Assembly (NCBI RefSeq): GCF_032854445.1
Contig: NC_088301.1
Span: 52,313,187-52,377,186 of the forward strand
Direction of reading: 5' to 3'
Source: Liolophura sinensis
Lineage: Eukaryota; Mollusca; Polyplacophora; Chitonida; Chitonidae
DNA length: 64,000 bases
Of this stretch, positions 47,801 to 64,000 are shown one piece after another (position 1 is the stretch's first letter; every line of letters begins with the position of its first letter). The notes beneath the pieces are model-generated. The model did no database searches. It saw only the letters and a program-made list of their open reading frames with translations, and had not been told where the DNA came from. The position numbers and the translations under genes were made by a program.

Positions 47801-49350
47801 GTCTGAGGATTGTAATCAATATGTAAACAGTTCTAGACGTTAGTGCGGTAAGTCGCCCCTGGTTACTTGTCTCTGGTCTAAGTTTGGTCTATTAGTTGTA
47901 TAATAGTTTCCTGTATATTGCTCTGCTAACTGATATTTTGGGTTGATTCGGATATAGGTCTTGCATTTCTTGGTTCTTTTGTTGTTTACGAGAGGTATAT
48001 AAATGTCTGACGCACATATGGATTGGTTATACAATTATTTCTTTTTGGGGTAATGTAATTGGCTTGTTATCTCCATTAACACTGCCATCTCATACTTGGT
48101 TAAGGGCCTGGAACTATTGGGATATGTGTTGTTGCGAGTTCTATACCAGATACAATCATAAGAAATGGGAGACGTATACTTACTTTGTAAATGCAACAAT
48201 AGCAATGATTTAACTCATCCTTTGTAATTGTGGACGAATGTATGAGTTTGGAAAGCCTTTGCTGAGTGTATTATACCGACAATGCAAACGTGTTCTCATG
48301 TACAGCTTCTCGGTTCGCCTCAGCGTGCATGGAATCAAACGCTAAAGAGCTGTGTTGAAGGTAGCCCATTTTAATGAATGGTTTCCATCACGACGGCACA
48401 AGCCTCAACTGCAAAACAACGGCACAAACGAGTTGATTTTGCGGTGGACTATAGGTCGAATGGCAGCATGAGGGATTTCATGTGTCATTCTGCTAAACCA
48501 AATATCACCACAAGATTTTTCAGTGCAGTAGTTCCTACATTTACACTTTTTCACATATGCAGGGATTGTGTAAATATTTCAGTGACATACACGCCATATG
48601 TAAAATATACCATTTATTTTCCTGCATGTACTCGTTGATATAATGCATTCACAAACAATCTATTCCAGTGTAACACTGAAACATAACAGGTAAAATCCGA
48701 CTGAATTTAGCCAGCAGAACCTACAGCATAGAATGGATAATGTGCTGTAAGATCATCTAGTGAAGTCTGTATTATTAACTTTGTACTAGAGATATCGATG
48801 CAGTGTAAACCCATCACGAACGTCAGATGTGTTTGCCAAGTGACAACAACGCTGTTTATTTGCTTAGAGACTATGTTTACCCACTTTACCCAATGTCGCT
48901 CGGTGACATAGAAGCTTCGATGTGAGAAGCAGTAGGGTATAACATCAAAACGTGTATTTTTTTCTCTCCATGTTACTCTGAAAACAGCGTTATACACACC
49001 CTTGGGAAGGTGGTTTCATGAGTGAAAATCACATTATAATCCCTGTTGTCGGAGCAGATACTACAATAACAGATTTTGTATGCCCTGTCTTATGTAAATA
49101 CAGATCAAATGTCAATGAGCGAAACACTCCTGGTCGACACTCGTCCGTTTGGAAATGCTAAGCATTTTTTAGTTAAATATTGTTTAATATAAGGTATTGA
49201 TTTAAGGATCACTCCAACAGAAGACTCATAAATATACCTGCTGAACTATTTTACCCTGTCTGTCACATTGATGCCTCTATATAGAGGCTGTCCACGCATG
49301 TAGTCAAGTAAGAGGTACTTCGTATGTGAATATGTGTTTTACTCTATGTT
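44900..49350. other. Non-coding interval upstream of SSUH2
   Basis: No recognisable coding exon. It should hold the first exon(s) and promoter of the SSUH2 gene if these lie within the window, but I could not identify them. A perfect 11-bp hairpin AAGTGTGTTTG/CAAACACACTT lies at 45510-45541. Confidence 0.5.
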
Positions 49351-49355
49351 GACAG

Positions 49356-56089
<6,734 letters not shown>

Positions 56090-56650
56090 TAGATTTCATA
56101 CAATGTGAATACATCAACAATCTGTGATCACGAAATGTCTTTACGTGTGACCATTTGCCAACCATCACACTGTCGTCGCTGGTCTTGGTTTTTCTGTATG
56201 CTGTACACCCTAAATTATATTCAGAGCAGATTACGATCTTCTGCGAATTCAGATTCACATCAGACCAGATTGACATCTGACATCACTTTACACACTTAAC
56301 TAGGAAAACTGGGTGTCATGGTTTAAATATTTTGTCTGCCGGAGTTTGGAATATTGATGTATAGGTCCTAAGTTGTGCACACATCTCACAATTGCACTGC
56401 ATGGATATACATGTTGCGAAAGATGTAATGAGGTGTATCGTGAGTTATGGTAGATTTCCATTTCGAGACGACAGGTTGTCAGGCACAGGTCTATGTTTCC
56501 CGAGTTTTCAAGTAAAGGGTATATAACTAGGACGGTGTTCCTATGTACAAGTTTTTCATTCTTTATCGTTAGGTATACAGTTATATTGTCAACTTCTGGA
56601 ATACAGTCTAGCAACACATGAACCAACAGGTTTCTTTTAACCACACAGGT

Positions 56651-56871
56651 CCGCATAGCACACTTAGTAGAGCGCCCGCTTCTGGAGCGGTTGATCTAGG
56701 GTCAATCCTGGTTTGAGTCACACCTAAGACATTACAAGACCTTCAGCATGAAAAAACGTGGAAATCCGTCCCACAACGAGGAGGCACATTACATGCACAT
56801 GATTCGCCATATATTGTCATATGACTGAAAAATTGCTAAGTACGACGTTATACCCCAAGAACTCACTCAAT
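56651..56871 (+). mobile_element. SINE-B with internal deletion
   Basis: tRNA-like head (CACACTTAGTAGAGCGCCCG, GGGTCAATCCTGG) and the end (CGACGTTATACC, CACTCAA) are present. The middle part from GCTTCCTCGC to the AGCAGCACTAG block is missing. It lies 560 bp downstream of the SSUH2 stop. Confidence 0.88.
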
Positions 56872-56923
56872 CTTTTAACCGCTGTTGCGTTGAACATGCT
56901 GAATAAAACTCAGAGGTCGGTTG

Positions 56924-57020
56924 TATTTATTTTTTGATTAGTTTTTTACGCCATACTCAAGAATATTTTACTTATACGACGGCGACCGTGCCGGATGAAA
57001 CCGGGCAGAGCCAGGGGAGT
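56924..57020 (-). mobile_element. SINE-A, truncated
   Basis: TATTTATTTTTTGATTAGTT, CGCCATACTCAAGAATATTT, CTTATACGACGGCGACC and CCGGGCAGAGCC, with the CATTATGG block deleted. Confidence 0.8.
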
Positions 57021-57023
57021 GGT

Positions 57024-57072
57024 GTTATTTTCATTTGCTCCGAGCCTTAGGCAAGGAACAAATAAAAATTAC
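57024..57072. repeat. Short fold-back element
   Basis: GTTATTTTCATTTGCTCC ... GGAACAAATAAAAATTAC: about 18-bp arms with a few mismatches around GAGCCTTAGGCAA. It directly abuts the truncated SINE-A. Confidence 0.55.
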
Positions 57073-57079
57073 ATCACGA

Positions 57080-59370
57080 ATTTAATAAATTTGATACTAT
57101 GGGTCACGAATTGTATATTCTATTCATCCCATGATTTATTTTGAACGGTTTTAGGTGGTTAATAGTGAAGACAATGTCTGTTTGTTTTGACAAATATGTA
57201 AATGAGATATCGATATATTTGAAACGGTTGGAACCGAACACACATTTCACTAAATATAGTTCTGGAAAACATTAAATGAATCTGTGATTTTTGTGACCAG
57301 AAAAGATAAAACAGTCCATTAGTGAACGATACGATAGCCAGATTAAATTTTATTCAAAAATATCAGCATTCTTAAAAGTTCATTTATCAAAACATTTGGC
57401 TCCAAAACAGTGACCTAAATCTATGTCATATATCTATGACAACTGGTGTCACGCGATGACATGCAGGGTGCAAGGAGCGGTGATTTCGAAAAGTATACTG
57501 AACGAAATCTTCAAAGTTAGGTTTTTAACGCGAACAGTTCATCGCAAAACTTATTTACTGGTCTTACTATCCATCTTGGAACTTGCAGAATGCGACAAAA
57601 TAGTGTTTAAGGTGTTTTAAAGGGTTTGATTTTGGTCCAGTTTTTGGACTTTCTGTGTGGTATACGTGATTTTGAATCTAAAGGTCACAGTGTGACCAGT
57701 TGTCGTGTTCGATGCGGTAAGTAGAATGGACTAGATTTAAGAATAATCTTGAGGTACATCAGTTGCAGACCAGTTCATACACACGAGACAACTCTTTGTT
57801 GCTCTACAAAGTAGTATGGGAAGTTTGTAGGTGTTCAATTTCGTGAAAATCTGATACCGAGGCATTCTGCTGTCGATGATGGTTGAACTCATGTTTGTGT
57901 GCACCTTGTTTTCGGGGTACAAGCCGGGGTCAAGCACTTCATGTCGTTTCATCAAATTTTGCTGTTTTCTCTATTTCCCGAAGATAAGTTCTATTCCCAT
58001 CCAGTGTCAAAAACCGGTGGAAACCAGTGTCACGGTGTAGTAAGTGATCGCTACCGTGGCTTTTTTTTTTACGACAGCAAACAATAGAAGTAGTCCGGTA
58101 CGTAGTACGCTTTTGTGTATGCATGGAGTTAATACCTCCGTGATGTATGCAATGTAAGTTCAGGTGACCAGTCAAATCTGCAGATATTTCATATAACGCG
58201 TGGAATATTGAAAATTTACGTCACTGTTATTATATCAAGGACAAGGGCAAATTATGGGATAAATCTGTACATATTACAACTAATATAATCGGAAATTGAC
58301 TAGGGTTTGATGTCTAATATGGCAGTTGTCTGTCCAATGGCCCGTTCATAGATCTGTTTGTATTCATTTTCTTTTGAATGCAACTCGTGTTACAGTATTT
58401 ATCCAATTTCTATGAAACTTGATGAGCATGGCTGGGATAATACACACTTGTGCATGTGATATTGGGGTTACCTTGCATTATTTATTAACAGAGTTATCGG
58501 CTATCCAAGATTTAATCTGAACTTAAGAAAGAAAGTGCTCTTGAGGGTTTTGTAACTCATAGTTTTGTCGGATTGTGTGAAACTTGGCACACGAAGGAGA
58601 AGACATACAGATGTGTATGCCCTGTGTGAGTTACGTTTAAGGAGGGGAAGTGTTTGTAAACGCAACTCGTTCATTCTTCAATTAGAAGCTTGACACATAT
58701 GCTGAGGATGATATATAGGCAGGAATGAGAATTTTTACGCGAATTATTTTCAACGCTATCGCATTTTGTAGATAGAATATGAACGTGCAAATTCGTCCTG
58801 AACGGTGTTAGATGAAACCCCTCACGTGGATTCGATTCGATTAAATCGTGCGGCGCCGGAGTATTCGCTATCTTTTGATGTATCTTGCTTACATGAAAAC
58901 AGCCTTATTTTATAACTGTTTTGAAAAAGGTTCACAATGCCTTTATTCTTGGCGGCTGGAATGCGTACTTTAGACCCCATTTCTCTTCTTAATACACAAT
59001 CGAAGTCGACCTCTGGAGTGGTTTCTTGTAGTAAAGGTCATTCAATATAAAGGGTCACTAAGTGCATCTATCATGAAAATCTGAACACGTCAGTTATTCG
59101 ATGTGTGTTAAGTTGGACCGAGTTGTGTGGCTGCATACATGGTTGACAATTTATTTTGATACGTTCGTTCTTTGTGTCTTCATGTATTGAAGACGGCATT
59201 GACTTAGTTTAGAAAGGACATAATTTATTACTATTCTTCCAGACAATCGTTGAAAAAGATATATCATATGCCGATAACGCCAAGTTGAACTTGTATATAT
59301 AACAGGTTTATTGTTTGCTTTCAATAGTACTGTATTTCTTTAGGTGTTTGGTCAGTTTTTCTTAATGATT
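57080..59370. other. Non-coding interval
   Basis: No gene is recognised. 58375-58680 is bracketed by GCAACTCGT at both ends and contains TTTCTATGAAACTTGATGAG and GTGTGAAACTTGGCAC, wording that suggests an old dispersed repeat in two diverged halves. Confidence 0.45.
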
Positions 59371-59375
59371 TCTCC

Positions 59376-59724
59376 GGACCCGATGGCTCAGCTGGTAAAG
59401 CGTCCGTTTCGGGACCGATAGATCCAGGGTCAATCCTGGTTTGGGTCACAGGAGGCCTTAAAAGAGGGAGCTGTAGCTTCCTCGCTTAACGTTCAGCATT
59501 AAGGAGATAGTTAAACGACTGGTTGACTCGTATCAGTATAATGGCTGGCGTGGGGAGGCTTACTTCGGTAAGTCGTCTCATTGAAGCAGCACTAGATAAA
59601 TGAGCGAAATCCGTCCTGCAACAAGGAGGCACATTACACGTGCATGCACTTTACGGACACCTTTGTTGTCATATGACTGAAAAATTGTTAAGTAGGACGT
59701 TAGACCCTAAGCACTCACTCACTC
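59376..59724 (+). mobile_element. SINE-B, full length
   Basis: GGACCCGATGGCTCAGCTGG, TAAAGCGTCCGTTTCGGG and GGGTCAATCCTGG (A- and B-box-like). Then a body around CTTCCTCGCTTAACGTTCAG, AACGACTGGTTGACTCG, GAAGCAGCACTAGATAAA and CAACAAGGAGGCACATTACA, ending AGTAGGACGTTAGACCC and (CACT)n. It is the best-preserved copy of the family here. Confidence 0.92.
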
Positions 59725-60180
59725 TTAGTTTTTCACTATAAGTCTCATTGTCAAAAAACTTGGTAGATAGATGATGACGGTTAAGCATTTTCATCAAGAG
59801 TCAGAAGAATAACTTTACTGAAGAAGATTTGACAGAGTACAGATTTCGTTGCTCGCTTGGCTCTATGAGTATTAGGAACGGAGCCAAGTACTGACCGTCC
59901 CGGTATATACGATTAGCCGTGCGCTGCCACTAGTGAGATGTGTTGTCATATCCTCGGCATTGAAAGGGATTAATGAAAACACATTACTGGGAAAAGTCTC
60001 AGTTTGTTTCAATTGCCAAAGATCTTTTTAAAAAAAATATGTAAAATGTACATTAATTAATTATATAGTTGAATACACGACCGAACTCAAGATATGCACA
60101 AGACCTGATAGTAGGTATTCTCGGTTTCCCCTCGCATTCAGCATAATTAAGGGAAAGTGGAGCCAGGAGATAGACGTGAG

Positions 60181-60256
60181 TTTCCTCAGGGCTCCCATCA
60201 AAATGCTGGTCGCCGTCGTAAAAGTGAAATAAAACACCAATCAAATGAATAAAATA
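60181..60256 (+). mobile_element. SINE-A, truncated with internal deletion
   Basis: TTTCCTCAGGGCTCCCATCA, AAATGCTGGTCGCCGTCGTA, AAAGTGAAAT, then directly AAAACACCAATCAAATGAAT: the ATTCTTGAGTACGGCG block is missing. Confidence 0.8.
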
Positions 60257-60259
60257 ACT

Positions 60260-61725
60260 AATTGGCTGCAATTACTTGGGATTATGCCAAGTAATCGTGC
60301 CCGGTGTGGTCCACTATTGGAAGGGACTGTCAACTATGATGTCTCTATCATAACGTTTCAGTGAGTCAGCACTAACATATATTTGTAGTCAGTTTGCATT
60401 TTATCGAGGATACATTGCCGTAATATGACCATAATAATACTGAACCCTAATGGGAAAGAAAGCAACTGATAAGTACCTGAAGGCACTTTTCTCCATGGCC
60501 ATCGTATTTATTGGTTTCTGGTAACTGTAACTACAGTAATTTTCCTTTTCAGACTGAGATGTGCATTTTGTTCTCATACGTCGATTACTTTCATGTGTTA
60601 CAGTAGAACATCAATTTACATTACATCATTTGTAGCTTTTTATTTCGAATTGGCCTGTAAACTCCATGCTACAAATATTGCGGAGAGTGACAATAAACAA
60701 GGAGCAAACAGCAACATACACTCGCTATCTACCAACACGACTTGATAACCTAGGAACATATGGTAAAGAGACTGCTGGTGGTGAATCCGATGTTAAGGAT
60801 GGATTTCGAATCAATTTTCTCTGGTGTCTTTTTGTGAAGTCGCATGTATCCTATCGGTAGAGAAGAGACATCGCCCCTGCAGCTTCTATACACTATCCTA
60901 CTATCAACATGGAATGGTACCATGTAAACACTTTAACCTATTTAAATTTCCTAATCATGTAGAAAACTTTGAATGGAACCTCACAGGAAGTAGCCAGCAT
61001 CATATTCCTAACTATTCCAGACGGATTCCTTTCTCCCTCAAAAACAACAAGAAAACAAGAACATCAAAATTGCTTGAGGCAATGATTTATTTGACTCAGT
61101 GTTCCATGTAGATTGATCCATAGTTCATTTGAATGATAATGAATAGAAGATAATGACAATGATTAATCTTCAACTATAGATCGCTTTATAAAACAGCAAT
61201 GCAGTGTATTCTCACAAGAATTGAGTTTTTAAACTCGTGCTTTGTTAAAAAGGTTTTATTCAGACTTTATTCAGTAGTTATTCTGTTCAGTTGTCATTAA
61301 TCAGTCTTGCGGAGTGGAATAGGATATGTAGGTCTATGGAATGGAATTACCAATGACAGTCCGTCGCCATGCTTTAACTGGAATTAAAAAGGCAATGATA
61401 AGTTAATGAAAAATATCACGTTAATTGTAGTTTTAAAATTCAAATGGCAATAAATTAGAAATATTATCCCTTTTTACAAGCTAAATGTCCATGCACAGGC
61501 ATATCTGGATGAAGATCTGGAATGTTGCATACTTAGGAAGCTTACAGCAAAACGTTTTGACAGGCAGCTTTGGCCCACAGCTCATCAGATTTACGTACAG
61601 TTATCAATGACTCACATTTTCTCCATATAAATTATTATTGCCACATACTTTAAGCGTGAACCCACAAGTATCGCTTCAGTGAGTTATTTTAGTGATACAT
61701 CCTCTATTATTGACATAAATAAAAC
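60260..61725. other. Non-coding interval
   Basis: No gene is recognised. Minus-strand AATAAA hexamers near 61270 and 61258 could serve the chitin-binding gene as polyadenylation signals. Confidence 0.45.
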
Positions 61726-61731
61726 TGATGC

Positions 61732-62450
61732 TTAGACTACTTGCCAATTCTTTGTGCCACATGGAGCACAAATGATTGAAAGATCCGATTCACATTCCAT
61801 GGTGCGCGGATCGAATCTGAGCCCTTCGGGGCATTTGAGAATGTCGCCATCTTGACTGCCATTTTCACATCGGTAGTAGTATTCACAATCAGTGCTTAGG
61901 TCAGGGTAAAAACCGGTTGGTAATTGCTTTGCTTGACACGGATCTATTTCGGCTTGCTCACACATCATTGTGTCCGGGTTGTATTCCTCACCATCCGGAC
62001 ATTCTGTAAAATTAATTTTACGAACATTTATGTCTAATAAATATGAATTCAATGTTTGTTATGCAAATTTATATCTCGTAAAGGCCTTAGTTACAGATTT
62101 ACACTTTACCAGTCCAATCATGTAGGATGACACTGTCTGGATTTCACAAGCTCAAACTTTGCCTAATTGCACTTTAACGTCCTCAGTTTCATTATATGGA
62201 AAGCCGAACTTTTAAAATCACTATCCTCGCTGTGACAGAAAGCAAACAAAACCCAAATCATTTAAGTGCGACTTACTAGTAGATCCACATCCATTGATAG
62301 GGGCCCAATAGTTGCAGACGTTGTACCACGTGTTGAAGACTAGCCCTCCTGGGCAGTCGTGAAGGTAAGGCACTCCATGCGAACATTGGTAGAAGGAACG
62401 TGGATTTAAGGGATTACATATGTATTGCCCATGCCAGCGACATTTTATCT
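61732..62450 (-). CDS. Chitin-binding (peritrophin-A/CBM14) protein, last two exons
   Basis: Such secreted proteins bind chitin through small disulphide-linked domains. Exon n-1 (62450-62277) encodes KCRWHGQYICNPLNPRSFYQ, CSHGVPYLHDCPGGLVFNTW and NVCNYWAPINGCGST, one domain with the usual Cys spacing and the FYQC aromatic core. Exon n (62003-61732) continues KCPDGEEYNPDTMMCEQ, the end of another unit, then a further domain (DPCQAKQLPTGFYPDLSTDC, EYYYRCENG, LKCPEGLRFDPRTMECES) and a short tail GTKNWQVV. Borders are CTGCAG|AG, TA|GTAAGT and TTTTACAG|AA; phases agree (1/1). The start, a signal peptide and earlier exons are not found to the right. The gene may run out of the window. Confidence 0.9.
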
Positions 62451-62761
62451 CTGCAGAAAGGGAAACATATAAACATTGTCAACTTATATCAACTTGTGAA
62501 AGGTTATTTAGGAGGAGGTAATGGAGGAGTGATAAACTTGCTCGCCTTTTAAGCCCAAGGTGATGTGGGTTAAACCATATTCTCTGACAGGGATTTTCAG
62601 GGTTCTCTTGCTTTTATTGTGCTCAGAGATATGGTCCAAAAAACAGGTCGACGGCACACTTGTGTCTGGTCTTATGAAGTTCGATGGAGGCCAATTGCTT
62701 TCTATACTAAAACGACGTATATCGAATATGGAACAGTTCGCCTGTAACTTGCCAAATATTA

Positions 62762-62975
62762 AGGAGTCTAAAGCGACATGCGTATGATCGTTAACCATAA
62801 CGGACTTTTCAGGTCAATAATGAGGAGGCAATTCCCAAGGCAATGTTCAACACAAACCACCATGGAACTAAAAAGGTTTATAAAGCTGAAATTTACCACG
62901 GACTCATATGAAGAGAAGCAGTCGAGAGTTTTCATATGACAAAAAGACGCAAGGAATATTCTAGGCGAATAAATT
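62762..62975 (+). repeat. Dispersed repeat D, copy 4
   Basis: CATAACGGACTTTTCAGGTC, AATAATGAGGAGGCAATTCC and CAAGGC, then GAAGAGAAGCAGTCGAGAGT and ATTCTAGGCGA: the same order as copy 1 at 21680. A Penelope-like fragment follows 45 bp on. Confidence 0.65.
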
Positions 62976-63019
62976 GACTCTGTATACAAATCTTCTGGTA
63001 TTGTGTTAAAGGTTCTACA

Positions 63020-63290
63020 CATGGCGTGTACATATCTAGCCCTGTAGCATTTGTTAGATCCCATGTGTTATGTGACGATTTCAACCAACGTCACAAGTTA
63101 TTACTGCAAAAACTAGTGTTTCACGGTTATTCCATCAAAAGCCTTCACCCTAAGTTTCTTAGGTTTTACAATGAATATATAATTCTCTTGTACGTACATA
63201 TGGAAAGGGCATCCAGAATTATGAAAATGAAAACCCCTAAGTATGCAGCTAATTACAAAAAAACACACAATCGCCGTTTCGTTCCATAAT
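63020..63290 (+). mobile_element. Penelope-like element, 5'-truncated fragment
   Basis: 63020-63190 gives HGVYISSPVAFVRSHVLCDD, FNQRHKLLLQKLVFHGYSIK and SLHPKFLRFYNEY, nearly the same part as at 20.2 and 42.8 kb. After that the frame gives a non-matching tail (MKTPKYAANYKKTHNRRFVP). The break point lies within a few residues of that of the 20.2-kb copy. Confidence 0.85.
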
Positions 63291-63294
63291 TTCC

Positions 63295-64000
63295 AGGGCA
63301 AATATCTGATTCTTACTGACCCACTGCTATATAGTGATTTCTGTACGTGTTGTGTACGGAGGTAAAAGCATTCTGTAATATAGTGTGAGCATATGTTAAT
63401 GTAAATGGAACAGACATACATAAAGGTACATAGCCTACAATAAACCATAATACTTCATTCATTTACATGATTTACGTGACAAATCCGTTCGTAAGAAGGC
63501 GTATGCTATTTATACATATTATGAACAGCATCATGGAAGTCTTTAAACGACAACTGTAAGTAGTAATTCGAACAGAAGTCAATGTTTAATACGCATTAAG
63601 CAAACATTAAACTCATGTTTGCCGATGTGATTTCTGACACATAAAGAATATTTCAATCATGTGTAACAGCATCCTGGAAGTATATGGCGAAAGCAATAAT
63701 GTCCCCCCGACCGGTTTGAGATGTCAAACATCACAACCTATCAAAACGCCCATAACTTTGATGAAAATGGACTAAGCCATGATTCAATTTAGGACAACCA
63801 ATAGTCTGGAAAACTATGAAAGTCCTAACAAAAATAGTCGCAATTTCGCCCTGAAATGAAATGAAACTGACAGAAACTTGAACTGAAATTTGTCAAAGGG
63901 AATCTATGTACCAATTCATCACGATGAACCGTTTTGCAAAATGCCCAGAAAACTATACGAAACAGCAGACGAGTGGCCTAGACGGTTGACATTTAATGCT
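63295..64000. other. Non-coding interval at the right edge
   Basis: I see no recognised coding sequence or repeat; no earlier exon of the chitin-binding gene was found here. Confidence 0.5.

Noticed and set aside
48378-48638. 86-codon frame as a missing first SSUH2 exon
   Set aside because: No Pro/Gly-rich sequence and no phase-1 donor that would join to 49356.

Overview
This is a eukaryotic, A+T-rich, gene-poor window, most likely from a mollusc and possibly a gastropod. The evidence is the intron structure (GT-AG introns of 0.2-1.7 kb), a tRNA-headed SINE ending in CAATCAAATAAATAAA, a second tRNA-headed SINE ending in (CACT)n, a short SINE tail of the ATGGCTGAAATATTGCCG type, and many copies of a hairpin built on GGTCAAAGGGAGGTAATT. 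These look like mollusc repeats from memory; no search was run. There are no operons, bacterial genes or CRISPR arrays, and I recognise no tRNA or rRNA gene.

Two probable host genes are visible. (1) A ten-exon stretch on the plus strand at 49356-56089 encodes an SSUH2 (ssu-2 homolog) protein: proline/glycine-rich N-terminal part, a conserved helical segment, six DnaJ-like CxxCxGxG repeats and a C-terminal CTIL. Every exon join is phase-compatible. The first exon was not found. (2) On the minus strand, 61732-62450 holds the last two exons of a chitin-binding (peritrophin-A/CBM14) gene whose 5' part lies further right or is unrecognised.

The rest is mobile DNA and its debris. 1-8.5 kb: an A-B unit present twice in tandem. 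The left copy carries insertions (two SINE fragments, a Ty3/gypsy pol relic, a 54-bp SINE tail) for which the right copy is a natural empty site. 8.5-16 kb: hairpins, a SINE whose head has become a perfect 51-bp-arm palindrome, a MITE, a 28-bp satellite with higher-order structure and a SINE landed in it. 16.5-19.7 kb: a decayed non-LTR retrotransposon. 20.2, 42.3 and 63.0 kb: three same-strand fragments of one Penelope-like (YIDD) retroelement. 25.0 kb: a Tc1-like scrap. 28.2-34.0 kb: a MITE, then two convergent broken genes, a THAP-DDE transposase (plus) and a spliced SAP-SWIM-YqaJ-like protein (minus). Together they look like a decayed autonomous ISL2EU-type DNA transposon, later hit by a SINE. 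34-40.4 and 44.9-49.3 kb show nothing recognisable.

The strongest leads are the two-gene transposon at 28.6-34 kb, the tandem unit with empty sites at 1-8.5 kb, the palindromic SINE at 11.3-11.8 kb, and the SSUH2 gene with a CaaX-type end and a (TA)n microsatellite starting inside a splice donor.
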